Notes: generated from the sequence alone by a model not told the origin. Shown: positions 35,140 to 48,900, numbered from the stretch's first letter. The stretch is DNA of 64,000 nt from Mangifera indica (GCF_011075055.1 NC_058146.1:9287820-9351819), one strand, 5' to 3'. A program made the numbers and translations.

Positions 35140-36318
35140 GGCCAAAGGACTTATTCCCACTCAACGTTTAGTCCATTCTCAAATTTGCACCCATGATGTT
35201 TTAAAAACACAAATATTTACCCATCATCACACATTTGTTAAAATTTTTTGTTATATGTAAGGTAAAACCGTTATTTTAATATTAATATTAAAAATATATA
35301 CATTTTTGTCTCATTTCACCCCCATGTTTTAAAAAATAACAATTTCACCCCTGCTTAAACTTTTTTAGTTTTGAAAAGTGACTATTTCCTCTTGCACTTA
35401 GGTTCTTTTTCTCCCCTCTCTGGCCACCACTTTATCTCTATTGACCTCTTCTTCCCTCCTTAAGTGATAGTCGACTCTCCCTCGTTATCGACAAATGAAA
35501 AAATGTCGATAAGGTCGATGAGCAGATGAAGACAACTCTTTGTTTGTCGATGGAGAGAGACAAAGAATCATCCTTATCTCTCTCTGTCAACATCAATATT
35601 TTGAAAACTAACAACTTCACCCTTATCTAAACTTTTGCAATTTTGAAAATGACTATTTCTCTCTACACTTGGGTTCTTTTTCTCCTCTCTCCGACCACCA
35701 CTCCGTCTCTAGTGACCTCTTCTTCCCTTATTGATTGTTAATCGACTCTTCCTCTCTGTCGACAAACAAAAAAATGTCTATGAAGTCAATTAGCTCTTTG
35801 TTTGCCGACAAAGAGAGAAAAAGGATCATCCTCATCTCTCTCTGTAAATATCGACATCGACGGATAGAGATGACGATGATTTTTTCTCTCTCTATCAGTA
35901 GACAAAAGACGAAGATCTCATCTCTTTGTCAGTAGACGAATTCGTCTTTGTCTCCTTATCAACATTTCTTCATCTGTTGACAGTGAGGGATAGCCAGTTA
36001 ATGGTCAATGAGGGAAGAGGAAGTAGCCGAAGACGAAGTGGTGGCCAAAGAAGGGAAAAAAAAAAGCCTAGGCGTAAGAGGAAATAGTCACTTTTCAATT
36101 TAGACAAGGGTAAAGTTATTAGTTTTCAAATTATGAAGTGGAAAATGTGATAACATTATATATTTTTAATATTAATGTTAAAATGACAATTTAATCCTAA
36201 CATATAATAAAAAATTTTAATAGATATTTGATGATGAGTGAGTATTTAAATTTTTAAAACAATATAAGCATGAGTTTGGGAACGGACTAAACCTTGAGTG
36301 GGAATAAGTCTTTTGGAC
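35140..36318. mobile_element. Mutator-like long-TIR element, third copy
   Basis: 1179 bp. Left end ggccaaaggacttattccca and right end, inverted, gtccaaaagacttattccca, continuing ctcaa..gtttagtcc on both sides. Flanks tattaaaaa (35131-35139) and cattaaaaa (36319-36327) match at 8 of 9. Inner arms such as gtgactatttcctcttgcac / gaggaaatagtcacttttca also pair. The left half carries an internal duplication (about 35371-35530 and 35640-35790). No transposase. Frames across it are shadows. Confidence 0.78.
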
Positions 36319-36327
36319 CATTAAAAA

Positions 36328-36980
36328 TATCAAAATAATCCTTAAAATCTCACATTGACCCTTCTTAGATTTTACCTCTTCTTAATTCACCTCCTATATT
36401 TTTACTTTTATATAATTTGACCTCTCTATATTGCATATTTTGGTCCAACATTAGTTTAAAAGAAGTTTGTTTCTTCCAAATCAAGCAAAATTTAAGTTAA
36501 TGCAAACTCAAATTAGATTTGACTTGAATCTAACCATAATTAATTTTAATAGCCAAAACTCAAAAGGTATTAAAAAAAATGAAAATAATTTACAACCTTC
36601 AACTGAAAGAAGTAAAAAACACTATGGCTAACCTACCTTTTAACAAACGACCAAAATAATACTTTAAGTTTTTTAACACAGTCAGATTAAAGACATAGTT
36701 AAAAAAAAAAAAATTGCTAATTTGAGTTGTCTTTGGGTTAATATCGAGTTATTTTGTGATGAAGTAGAGTTTTTTCATTATAACTTTATTGTTGATTAAA
36801 AAACATTAAAATCCAAAAGCATTTTATGCACAACTAATGTAGAATAAATCTTTTTCTATTAATTAAAATTTCTATTTCATTTTCTATATAACAAACCCTA
36901 ATTTTTTTGAAATAATCTAGATGAGTTTGATCAATAACATATATGCATCAAATTCTTTGGGTTTATTTTATTAGAGTATG
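36328..36980. other. Intergenic, no feature recognised
   Basis: AT-rich DNA, nothing coding or repetitive identified. Confidence 0.5.
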
Positions 36981-37312
36981 TGTTCTAGAGTTAATCCATT
37001 TGGTTGTATAAATAATATTTGTATCATGGTTCATTATTTCTAAATGACATTTTTTAATCTATTTGCATTAATTCATTTATGTCTATAATAAGTATCTGTA
37101 GAACGGTAAAATCATGATAAAGCGATCACATTCAAATTTATTGTAAGAACACTATGAGTATATTAGATGTTCATTCTAAAATCATTCATAATGACAGTGT
37201 TATTATGACCAAAGACATAAATAATACAGATAGGCTATAATAATGTTAAATGGTTTTCCCGAAAGGTACTGAAAATTCTTACATGTCATGTGTAATGCTA
37301 CTCTCTAGAAGT
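36981..37312 (+). repeat. Truncated LTR, same family as 3195/7269
   Basis: Starts tgttctagagttaatcc, matching the LTR start, with later blocks atctgtagaacggtaaaatc, ttcattctaaaatcattcat and cgaaaggtactgaaaattct. It is cut off where the LINE tail begins, suggesting the LINE landed in this LTR. Confidence 0.55.
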
Positions 37313-37315
37313 ATT

Positions 37316-39230
37316 ACTTTTTTTTTTGGGAGAAAAGAAGACTGTTCATAAAAACAAAAAAAATAAAATATAAATTACGAGGGGCATACCTCAAGTAAAG
37401 CCATAAAAGACTTATAAAACAAAACAAAGTGAGCATGTAGACTCTCAAATCCAAACTAAGTAAATGTCATAATAAGACAAAATGAGCACACAGACTAAAA
37501 ACAAAAAAACTAACTAAATAGCTATCATATAACTCAATAGTGAGGCGATATCTCATATCTCTGCTCCAAGACAACAATCCTGGTGCGAACCACATCACAA
37601 ATATTAGAAGCCACCTGATGGCAATGCATGCAAGAATGATGGAACACTCGATTATTCCTCATTTGCCTAAAGTGCAAAGATGCCCAATGTATCAATGATG
37701 AACATGAGAAATTCAGTCAAGCCAAAAGAGTCCTAGTTTTGATTTCTTCCCTAATAGAGGTAAATAAATCACAATCGAAAAAAAGATGGTCATGAGTCTC
37801 TATGGCTGACCCATACAGAACACATACACTAGACTATAAAAACACATGATGTTGAAGTCAATTTATGGTATACAGACAACCTAAAGTAAGGAGCCAAAGG
37901 ATGAAAGAGTGGCACGAAACGTGCCTCAAGAACTAAAGTAGATGGTGCACAAAGGTAACATCTTTACGGGTTCATAACATTTCCTATGTAAAGTCAACCA
38001 AAAACTTGTCAGAAGAGTGACCTTTCTAAATAAGGTGATTGGGAACCCCAACTTATGGATGTGTATTGACAGAGTCTCAGACACGTTGGAGCTCCAAATT
38101 ACTTGGTAGGAAATCTTACAGGTCATCACAAATGATATCAGAGACCCTAGCATCCTAAGGCAAACTTGTAGCTAATAGAACCCTAAAAGAAAACAAATCA
38201 CACAAACGACCTTACGAAAGCCAATAGTCAAGCCATAGAGAAGTGTCCTGACCATCACTAATACAATTAACAAAGAAGCCTTTATACCAATCTCTACAAG
38301 CAAGAATCTTCCTTAAGAAAATATGACTCGTCTCTAAATTAGTCACCAAGCCAAACATTTTGGCAAACTTATCTAGAGAAGACTTAACAACTCTCACAGA
38401 AAGAGCATCAACATAACAAATACCATAAGATCATCAGTAAAACAGAGGTTAATGATACCCATCTGGTGACATCACCAATGAGTTGAGTCAAGCCCAAATA
38501 AGGTTTGACTCTTTTTCAGCTCGTTTTGGACTAGGCTTAACTTAGGTTAGGTTTGGGCTCATTGAGCTCACTCAATCATATGTTCGTGATTGAGATTGTG
38601 TTTGTTGTCTTAGGCTTGTCTGAATTAATCTCATTTCGATCTCAAATAAGCTCGCTTTGAATATAGTCATATCTTTAGGTAAGGTTACAAATGATATCAT
38701 TTGCTAAGGGTTCAAACGAGTCGTGTTTAGTTCACAAGCTTAGCACGACTCTAGTTCAAGTTTAGACTTAGGTTCATTTTTGGTTTTATTTCCCAACTTG
38801 TATTTGGGTTCATGTTAGTTGTCTCAAACTCTTGTTCTAGCTTACATGAGCTAAGCTATTTTTGATTTCGAACAAACTTGCTTCGAATTTAGGCTTACCA
38901 ATGATGTTCAAAACCCAAAACCTAAGTAGTCTCCCTCAAGATACCGCTCAAGCTCTTCATGGCCAAAACAAAAAGGTAAGGTGATAATGGGTTGCCCTAC
39001 CTAACTTCCCTGGATGAAGAGAAAAAGTTATACAACTCTTCATTCAGTGCTACTAAAAAATGTGGTGTAGTAATACATGTCTCAATCCATTAAACCATCT
39101 TGTCTAGAATGCCCATTATCCTTAATTCCAAAAGGATAAAGTCCCAATTCACTATGTCAAAAGCCTTACGAATGTCAACCTCCATAAGTACGTATTACCC
39201 TTTATAGAGAACTATTATTACGCTTGAATT
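37316..39230 (-). pseudogene. LINE (non-LTR retrotransposon) reverse transcriptase, 3' part
   Basis: Read on the - strand, 39230-38905 gives the palm of a plant LINE reverse transcriptase: MEVDIRKAFDIVNWDF, WIETCITTPHFLVALNEEL, and GNPLSPYLFVLAMKSL. After an insertion (38896-38482), the active-site block GIINLCFTDDLMVF follows, then KSSLDKFAKMFGLVTNLETS, SDGQDTSLWLDYWL, and a zf-RVT-type ETHDHLFFDCDLF near 37720-37760. A T-run at 37319-37329 is the complement of the expected poly(A) tail and marks the 3' end. Several stops and frame changes make it dead. The endonuclease and 5' end are missing or unrecognised beyond 39230. Confidence 0.8.
38482..38896. mobile_element. hAT-type MITE inserted in LINE reverse transcriptase
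   Basis: 415 bp flanked by a perfect 8-bp duplication, accaatga (38474-38481 and 38897-38904). It interrupts the LINE reading between the palm block and the TDD active-site block. Composition is agctcg/gagctaag-type repeats. The right end inverted, AAGCCTAAATTCGAAGC, resembles the family TIR GGGCTGGATTCGAGC. The left end is weaker. Confidence 0.72.
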
Positions 39231-41155
39231 AGAAAGCATAATAAAACTTTAACTTTTTTTTTTTTTTTTGCATAAACAAATTAGGTGTAAATTATGAAAA
39301 TAACCTTAATATCATAATTATTATAGAAAGCGTCAAAAGAAAATGTGTGTAGTCAAATCAAATATAATATAAATTGAATGTTTGATTACAAAAACTCAAG
39401 AAATACATCAATAAAAAATAACGAAATTGCCTCGTATTAATTCCTTATTGATTAACCTCACACCACAATCGTTATTCACATTATTACGTGCAAAACATCA
39501 AAGAAAAGTAAGTGACAAGTCACTCAATAAATAGGATAGCTTAGTCCTACACTTTTATAACTCATCCATTTCATTACATAAATGCATATCCCACTCTAGT
39601 CATATAAAGCACACCTTTAAACTTCAAACCTTGATGACATGGAAATCTTAACTTAGCTTAGTCATCTAAGTAGCACCTTTAGTCCCACAACTTTGATGAT
39701 GTAATCTCAGTCATCTAGGATGCACCTTTAGATCCTACAATGCGATGACATTTTACATGCAATACATGTGAAATTATTAGTGAAAACATTTTCATTTTAA
39801 AAAAAAAAAATTTAAACCTTTTGTTTGCATAGATCGATATAGGTTGAGATAGAGATTTGACACCTTAACCTTATGAATTGATAACAACGCAGTCCTCTTA
39901 CCCTACATTGTTGTGTCATAATTATGTTCTACTGTGGGTGTGTAGGGAGAATTTCACATATGTCCTTTCATAACAACCTTATGAAAACATTTCTGGAAAA
40001 ATTTCATAAGAAAACATGTTTTCAAGGGTGTTTTAAAAACTAAAACTATAGAACATGTCCCATACATTATTTGGTAAGTATCTAGGGCCTCATGTATCTT
40101 ATAGGAATGAGAGTCACTAATGTTTTATGGATCTCTAATTCCCTACTTTTCCTATGGGATTAGTCCCAACATATGTCTACACCATAACTTGGAAAAACAT
40201 TCATAAAATTTGTCTTATAAAAGACTATGTTGTGATATGAATACTCTATGCTTGCACTCAAGCCATTAAACCACATAACTTAGGCTAACATCTTACTTTC
40301 ACTCTTAATTAATTTAACTTTTATGTCATAATTCATGTGCTCACTTTCTTGACTTGGTTTGGTACTATTACATACCAAATGCGTCCATATATACTATTAA
40401 GACATTGTTATGAATAGATGAACATGGGATACAAACATCCATTTTTCTTTTACTTTGATGCAAAACTATATGTCTTGAGTGAATGGGCATGTGTCCTATT
40501 CTCATAATGAATGGTTAGCCATGACTTCATGCATGACCATACATATCTTCCATATGGTATTTCGTGCTTGCGTCATGAATGTCTTCCTTCCCTTATGTTT
40601 ATGACTATATGTTGGTATAGGGATATAACCATCATTTAACCCTTATGAACAACTATACCCTTTTATGTACAATCATTTACCATGACTAAATCTAAGTGTC
40701 ATTCATACAATTATTTGATAGTCATCAGTGTTATTACCATAGTTAATGATCAATCGTGTAGGTCTTATGCAAGGTCTTTTATTACATATAAATCCTACTT
40801 TCTATCACAATCGCACATGTTTTTGGAACAACCATTCCTATACATATGGAATGATGATCCATGTATGCTTGGCCTAATTTTTCCACATTAAAACATGCCA
40901 ATTGATTTACTATTGTTTCTAGTAGTCTTAAGTTTCTCAACAGCACGATTTTTGATACTTTAATTCTAAACAAGCTATTCATATTTATAATTCTAGTCTT
41001 TTACCGTATGAATAACACAACTATCACAAACCATAATTAGATTAACTACTTTAATCATATATGAAATAACTTTTCATCATAAATATATTTCTACACCCAA
41101 ACATTTCTATTACAAAAAATTTATCCAAAACCTCGTAGATGCATTTATATTAAGA

Positions 41156-41158
<3 letters not shown>

Positions 41159-41202
<44 letters not shown>
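41159..41202. repeat. (TA)n microsatellite
   Basis: About 44 bp of TA repeat, followed at 41263-41281 by a CT-rich tctctctctctctc run. Confidence 0.9.
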
Positions 41203-41204
<2 letters not shown>

Positions 41205-44200
41205 AGACAAATTTACCCAAAACCTCATAGTTGCATTTAGATTAAGATTATGCTACTCTCTCTTTTTTTCTCTCTCTCTCTCAAAACATCCTTACTTACT
41301 TGGGAATCTAAGCAGGATAATTTAATTTGCTGGTGTTTCCTTTACCTGATCCTTGCCAAAAAAACTATCGTTGACTAAGAACTATCCTTCGTAGCCAAAC
41401 TTTCTCACACTGAATATTTTGAATAGGAACTAAGAATCACATGAATATAGGATAAAGGCCTAATCCCACGATTATGTGTGTTTTATAATTTTTTTTCTCA
41501 AATTATAACTGCATAAATGGGCATGCACTCTATACACATGGTTGTTTTTCCTTTCAAGATCTCCCTTATATGGTACATTGTCCACTAATCCTATGTGGCA
41601 CCACATGAATGGGCATGCATCCTTTATACACAGTCATTCATTAGCTTAAAATTTTATTTTTAACACATAGCTAAATTTACATGTGTATTATTCATCTAAC
41701 ATAACTCAAATAATTCAGGAAAAAATATAATTAACCTTGGTACATACCTGTGGGTATTACATTAAAGTTGTTTGTTAACATTTTGGTATAAAATATGAGT
41801 GTTTATCATGAGAAAGTTCACTAGATTGACCCACTAGATGATTTCATATAGGTAGTATCCCTTGTGCCTATGGAACAAGTCTTCTAAAGCACGGTAATGC
41901 ATGCAATCCTTAAACTTAAGATCATCATAGCACTTTATGCACCAATCAATGTAGTTTGATACTATTTAATGCAACCTTTAATTTAGGATTACAAGCAAGA
42001 TAGTAATTAGCTAGTTTGAAAAGTGCTTTAGGGCTTTTATGAATTAATAAAAAAATTCATCACTAATGAATATAAGAGAAATATTTCATTGGGTTCATTT
42101 AATTAATGGCAAATGGCCACCAAATTCTATGGCTATGGTAAGATTGATTTATTTAATCCAATTCTGTTAGATTGTTGTTTCAAAAATCAAATACTCAATA
42201 AATCAGGGAATGTTAAGGCACTTGTGTCTATCCCATGACATAGTATCCTTATCTGTCCTATGAAATGTTGGGGGCTAGTGTTTACCTACTAAGTTGCAAA
42301 TTTTGTAAATCTAGTCCCTTGTGTCCTCTTATACCTTTTATCTCTGTGAGCCTTCACCCACTAAGTCTTGTCCGGGTAGCATATCATAAGTATGGGGTTT
42401 TGCCCAACCAATGATGGAGCTAGTATAGGGTGACTCACATTCTCAGAGGTTTCATGATTAGTTTAAAGAACCTCTTGTACAATCCTTCTAATATGTTCAT
42501 CATCTATAAAAGGCGTTGCAGCTACACCCGACATGGGTCCTTGAGCTACATCTTAGCTTTCCTTTGGAACTAGAATCTTATCAATCTCATCAATCTCATC
42601 ATTACCTATCATTCTGTTAGATCTCTTTTTCCTAAAATTAAGCACATAGCTTAAATTGTATATAATACTATTTAAAGGCAGGTCATAGTTTTACTTACAA
42701 TAGTTGGAGGACATGAGTGGTTCATATCACAGGAAAGGTTTCAAATGATTATGGATGCATAAAATCACTTTTGAGATTCCCAAAATCATGCTCTGATACT
42801 ATAAATGTAATAGCTCTCTCACGACACTTACTCTTTTCTAGACCTGACATACTTTTATAGTATGTTATCTCAATCATTAAATACAAAACATTCAAATTAG
42901 GCCCACTATCTCAAAAGTATACTAGAATAACACATCATAATTTAAACATTATTTGGATAATATGAATGAAAGCATGCAAATGTAAATCTGAGTTCATATA
43001 AATCAATCCAAACCAATAACAGTCAAATCCACATGTATTAATACACATAAGGAATCCATAAAAGTGTAATTAATGATTTATGAATAATAATAAAGAACAT
43101 CCAAGTCCCCTGCCCTCATGTGCCAAAACGAGTCGTACCACTATTCTCCAAAACCCTACCTGCAAAATCACATAGAAAGCACGTGAGTTAATTCGCACTC
43201 AATAAATAGCAAAAATATTGTATGTAATGGTGTTACTTTCTTCTTAAGAAAATTCACGGATGTATTTTCGAGCATCCTAGATGCCCATCCAGATTATCTC
43301 AATGTCATATCCCTATAATAGGGTGTCATACCAAATAACTAACCCTTATAGTATATATCAACTTCTTAAATGTTATGTAAAAGCTTATGACATCTTGAAT
43401 GTCATTTTTATGTGTCATTCATACACATGCCAATAGGACTTGGGTTATTGAGACAATATTATTCATATAGTAGGTTAGTGGACCTCTTCCGTCTTCGTAC
43501 ACACATCCTAAATGCTACAACACTTATCGTCGGTACGGAAACACATAAATTTATTCGCCGTGTTGCTTTCACTATCACTTTACACACAGCTTGGTAGCCT
43601 GTAACTTTATTATACACCATTTCAAACTTGTCAACCAAGATAAGATTTAGTCAAGTACATGTTGACGTCCACGTAGTTAGGCGTAACCCTATGAATTTCC
43701 ATTACCAATAACTCTCACTAAGGTCATATCGTTAACTTTTTACCATTAATAGCCCTCATAGGGGTAAGTTTGTCATTTCTCTAATTCGTATACTCATAGT
43801 TAAGCTTCATACATTTTGAATCCCTTTCAAGGGATTACGTTTCCAAATTTCTCTAAAACTACATGGGTGTGTATCTTTTACACACAGGCATGTATTATCT
43901 CATCTACAAAACCTAACACAAAAACACATGGGAGTATATCCTTGGTGTAAGGCACACAATTGTATATCTCATACCTTATGAGCGTCTGTCTATTCCTAAT
44001 TCCACACCCTCATATACCTAACTTATACAGGTGAATATTCCCAAATACACATTAACGCGTGTCACTGAAATTCTAGAATTTTCAAAATTCTAATTCTAAG
44101 TCTCTTGTGTTTTTCACACATCCGAATACAACCAACATTTTTCTCAAAGTACATACTTCATAACCAATACCCTACCATACAACCGTATTCCACACAATAC

Positions 44201-44465
44201 ATATGAATCAATTATTTAAACAACATTAACATGGCACAACACATACCTAATATGCATATCCTATTCTACACTATGCATCAAAAGCTTATTCATCTATATA
44301 CCAATTTTAGTGAGTTTTCTATCATTCTACCAACCTAAACAATTCATTAACATTACACTAAACAACCATACATAAAGGAAATCATTACTAAACCTAGATC
44401 AAACAATTTTAATTACAAATAGGGCCACAATCATATAAAAACTCAATCAACCCCTTACTTCTACT

Positions 44466-44521
44466 ATCAATACATACATACATACATACATACATAAATA
44501 CATACATACATACATACATAA

Positions 44522-44552
<31 letters not shown>
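44466..44552. repeat. (CATA)n/(TA)n compound microsatellite
   Basis: About 15 catacata-type units with aata interruptions, ending in (TA)n. The long frame across it on the - strand is a repeat shadow. Confidence 0.92.
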
Positions 44553-45164
44553 ACCTAAACCATCAAGTATCATGTTTTCATTCAATTTGAAACCATCAAT
44601 AACACCTAATACATAAACATCATAAGGAGTCATGTTACTTACCCTGACAAAATGATGACACTAGTTTTTATGGCTCGAATGACTCCCAAAAGCTTTTCTC
44701 TTAGCAAAATGTGACTCTAGCACTCTCCAAACCTCCATTCTCTCATGTTTGGTTGAAAGGATTTTATGAAAAAATGAGTGCTACCTCTTTTGTAATTGTT
44801 TTTATTTTCAGATTAAACAAACATACATGGGCGTGTTTACTAAACACACAGGTGTGTATGCCAATTATCCAAACATTAAACCACGTTGCGAGATTCCTAT
44901 GAAACTTAACCTTATCCCATAATTCAAAATTTGCTGAGTAGACACGACCATGTATCCCATTTACATGGGCGTGCATCTTGGCCAAAATTGACTAAAACAT
45001 ATTATATACAAAAAGACTACTTTGCCATCTTTGCCCATCATACACGAGCGTGTAGCCTCTCATACACAGTTGTGCATGTCACAAATCACATAAAAGCTTC
45101 TCAAACACAACCTTACACAAGAAAAATACTAAAAAGACCAAAATAACCTTAAGCATACCTGCAG

Positions 45165-45470
45165 ATTTTATAGTTTGTTCAATGATTGTATAAGCAACTA
45201 TTTGGTTAAGAAGATTCTTTGTGAATTTGGGAAAACAAGACAATATTATTGGAGCAATAATTGTCCACTAACATAATCAAAATGGGACGACTTTTATAAA
45301 AGATCCTGAGTTTCACAGGATGACCAAACATTTTGACACTAGACATATTATTTTAAGAGACATCATTTTTAAGAAGAGAATGAGTGTAGAATATAATTCT
45401 ACATATCCTATAATCATTGATCTTTTGACAGAACTTGATTAAAGAGATATATATCTTTCACATGTTAAAT
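45165..45470 (+). pseudogene. Copia RNase H C-terminal fragment
   Basis: The + strand reads ATIWLRRFFVNLGKQDN, then DPEFHRMTKHFDTRHIILRD, then a MSVEYNST block and DLLTEL. This is the usual end of a Ty1/copia Pol (AxxAIWLRRLLxDLG; NPVFHxRTKHIDxRYHFIRD; LxYxxTxxQxADIFTKxL). Stops interrupt it. No reverse transcriptase is seen upstream, so it is a truncated 3' end. Confidence 0.72.
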
Positions 45471-46574
45471 CTCTTGATTGTATAAACTGTAATTGATGAT
45501 TACTGAGCTTATATATTCTACTAGTGACACAACATCAAAAACCATGAATTCAAGTTCTTTTTGTTTTGAACTTTCACCCTAAAATTTTTGGGTTTTCACT
45601 GTATACATATCGTTTTTAGCTCAATAAGATTGTAATATTACACAAGTCATAGATTGACTCACTCACATAAGCAATCATTATTACCGTTAGAAGAGCAAAC
45701 AAAGATGAGACATTATTCTTAAGAAAAGTGGCGCTTAGAAGGTATGCCAATAGAAGATAAATTTCTCAAGAAAAGATTTAATGATCAATCAAGATGATGT
45801 CATTGATAGATATATTTGAAAATAACTTATTTGGATTCCACACGCATAAATAACTTGTGAATTTCATATGTGAGTTCTTAATATGAATAAATACCTGTAA
45901 TTGTGAAAATGATTAAAAACTCAAGTAAGGCACTACATATAACAATTGAACTAAAATCTACACAGTATTGCTAATGACATTTGAGAAAATACATACTATA
46001 ACATATGATTCATACCATATATGTATAAGTAAGACGCCAATTAAAGTAATAAGAGGATGAATCCCTACTCCTTCTTTATGTAAGACTTTTATGAGGTTTA
46101 CCTCATGTGGTACCCTTTAACTCTGTACTATTGTTGAATGTTTACTCTTAATGTTGTTATCTTAGTTTGACACCTATGGTCACACACGATTCGGTCTATG
46201 GAACATTACTAAAAAAGTAACTAAATTTAAATTGAGAATTTAGAATAGGAGAGGAAAACTTATATATTATATATGTCCATTGGTTGATCGATCATGTTAA
46301 TTATATAGAAGAATAGACTTAATCATAGATAAATAGGAAAATAACACAATGGTAAATGAGAGATTAAATGGATCTAGTGTTATCGAATAAGTTTAGGGTA
46401 CTGTGAGTCTAATGTTTTATTACATTTTTATTTGAGTTGAAGCAACTATGTTAAATAGTATTTAGCTCCTAAGTGCAGGTTGCTCACGAGGTTGCATGAC
46501 ACATTTGCAAACATGAAACATACTGTTATATAGGGTTTCTATGCCAAAGTATTTGATTTAGGTCTTTCATCATG

Positions 46575-46590
46575 TGTGAGTGGGAGATAT
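46575..46590 (+). other. Copia polypurine tract / start of 3' LTR
   Basis: The phrase gtgtgagtgggagatattgg resembles the copia PPT-LTR junction (aagtgggagattgttgg). It lies about 1.1 kb after the RNase H fragment on the same strand. The LTR would begin about 46588-46591 (ttggttctagg); its other end is not visible. Confidence 0.5.
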
Positions 46591-48179
46591 TGGTTCTAGG
46601 TCCACCCATGACTAGTCAACCTGATCCAATTTCATCAAAACTGCCAACGGGCAGTTACATAGCAGTTGGGTGGCAATTAAACTATTATATATATATATAT
46701 CCAAAACTACACCCAATAATGGAGATAACATATTTTATTTTACAAAGAAGATTTTTTTTCTTCTCCTCCCAGAAACCATAACACAAAAAACACATAAAGA
46801 CCAAGTATCCCAAAGATTACAGTACTCAAGCAAATGAGGTTGTGGAAATGTCTTACATCAATGCTTCGAAACATATTTGAATCATCCAAAAACCAAAATA
46901 GAAATCTAGGTATGCTTTTCAATTTACAAAATTCACAAAATTTGATTTATTTATGGCATACTTAAATGTTTCCAACATATATTAATTTGGGTTATAAGTT
47001 TACTTGATATGTACGCATTTGCATTGTAGTGATTGGTCTTTCTCCCCCAAAACTTTCTTGAATGATAACATTCAAATAAGTGAAATTATTTTATATTTGT
47101 TTTGGAGAAAAGGTGTAACAAATATACAATAGTTATTGGACATTTTCTCATTAAAGTTCTAATAAGCTTTAAAAGTTATATTAATAGTATCTATTTAAAT
47201 TATAATTTTTAAGTGTGTTGAATTTATCTTTTTTTATCATTTAAACTCATCTGAAAATCGTTATTGGATTATTCAGATACTTAGTTAATGTCAATTGGAA
47301 ATTTTCTAACAAAGGTTTGATTAATGTGTAAGGTTTGCAAAAGTGAATGCGTGAACAAGCTATAAGTAAAATTTCTTTCATGGCTTGAGAATATATTTGT
47401 ATGTCACGAAAACATCAAGTTTTTCATGCATAAGATAAGATAGAAAGTTTTACATGTTTTTTTAAGTTCATTAAGGTAGTCAAGCCATGAAGAACTTGCT
47501 TTGGTAGTTATATATGTGAGACTTAATCATTTGAGTTTTAGTAGTTTTACGAATATCCATAAAGCATGATTTCTCTTGAATTTTTAAGGATATTTTTTTC
47601 TATAGGTGGTTGTGAGGAGCATCCATAAGATTCTTCATACATATACCTATAGTAAGACACACCCCCAATTGTGGTGTTATAACATTCCAATTATGTTTGT
47701 GCAGTATGGAAAAAGATAGATTGCAAGAGCTAATGTTACTCACATTACTAAAGTGTCAAATTTTTGCCTTAACCTAAACTAATCAACAAAGTTAAACAAT
47801 GTTCAAAAAAATTTTTTTTTTTTTTTATGAAAATGTTTTCACCAAATTTTTCTAATTTGTTTACATTATTCACTACATCTTATGTCAATAGTTAGGGGCT
47901 ATGAACATACCCTAAATGACAAGCTCATGAAATAGAAGATGTAAGATGATAAGGAAAATGAAGAAATGGAAAAGGAATGTAGGCGTGTAAAAGTCTCATA
48001 CTTACGAAGTGTTTAGCACTTATTGCTTTTATTTCATGTTTTGTAAGTAATAGATAATTAGGCGCTGCCACGATATGAGTTAGCTAGAATATGCTTCAGG
48101 GGATTAAAAATATTATGTTTTGATATTTTTAATTATTTATGTTTCACCACAGGTATGTATTTGGAGATGAGTGTTATAA
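46591..48179. other. Probable copia LTR remnant and unassigned DNA
   Basis: No gene recognised. The first few hundred bases, with a short TA run at 46685-46700, may be the 3' LTR. The rest is AT-rich and unassigned. A T-run lies at 47812-47826. Confidence 0.35.
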
Positions 48180-48900
48180 TAGATCTGCCAAGAGAATTCC
48201 ATATGGATGTTTTTTCTAAAATCTATGGAATATATCTTCTTAGTGAAAGAATATAGATGTGATTCTTAAACTTAATGTCACCAAATCCTTTTATGCAAGG
48301 ATTGGTATAGTTTGACATCAGTCTAATGGGATATTTATTGAAGGTTGCTAGAAATGTGGTAATTGGTCATATTGAGATATGTACAAAAGTTATAGTGGAT
48401 CAACAAAGAATTTTTTACTTCTGAACACATGAATTGATATCTCACATAGGTCCACTGACAAATGACAACTACCACTTAAATCTATTGTCATAGTAGGATT
48501 AAGTTGGTACTTTATCTAATATAATTCAATCATTAACAGAAGTTAGTCAATGTGTTTTCAAGGTTCCTAAAAGAAGACACTTAATCTATACCTCAATCTT
48601 AAAAGAGATACCGTATAACAAATTAATCAAATTATACTAGTGCCCATATCACTAACAAGTTAAAGAGTCAATTGATGACACTTTGTTAATCAATTGACCA
48701 TGATGTTTTACTAGTGATTAATTTTGGTTAATATCCAAATGATTGTTGGGTCAAGAGCTCGATATGAATCCAATCACTGCTAACCTAACAAAAAGTCTAT
48801 GGGTCATACCAAAATGAGTTAATCAAACTCTTGAGGCATAAAATTATCCAAGCTGAATTTAGTCTAACACTTAGATGGATGATTTCGATTCTCGAATGGT
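48180..48900 (+). repeat. LTR-type fragment related to 27845-29627
   Basis: Shares ordered phrases with the LTR-type sequence at 28155-28650: cttaaacttaatgtcacca, ttatagtggatcaacaaaga, gatatctcacatag, agtctatgggtcata. Diverged. It ends near the gag start of the second gypsy element. Confidence 0.5.

Larger units (their letters stand above)
39300..45165 (-). mobile_element. Candidate decayed gypsy element, two LTR-like arms
   Basis: A primer-binding-site-like gctctgatact lies at 42790-42800. It is followed after a few bases by tgtaatagctctctcac at 42806, as in plant gypsy elements read on the - strand. The arm 42806-45165 shares ordered landmarks with about 39300-41765: cactcaataaata (near 39522 and 43197), the atgggcgtgtat-type motifs, and a cttaagcatacctg / cttggtacatacctg end (near 45150 and 41737). 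The 1-kb middle has no coding sense. Strongly decayed, so the pairing is tentative. Confidence 0.38.

Noticed and set aside
35735..35935. 66-codon + frame with Ser/Lys-rich protein
   Set aside because: Inside the foldback element's duplicated arm; no family resemblance.
44409..44633. 74-codon - frame with a Tyr/Met/Cys-Val run
   Set aside because: Translation of the CATA/TA microsatellite.
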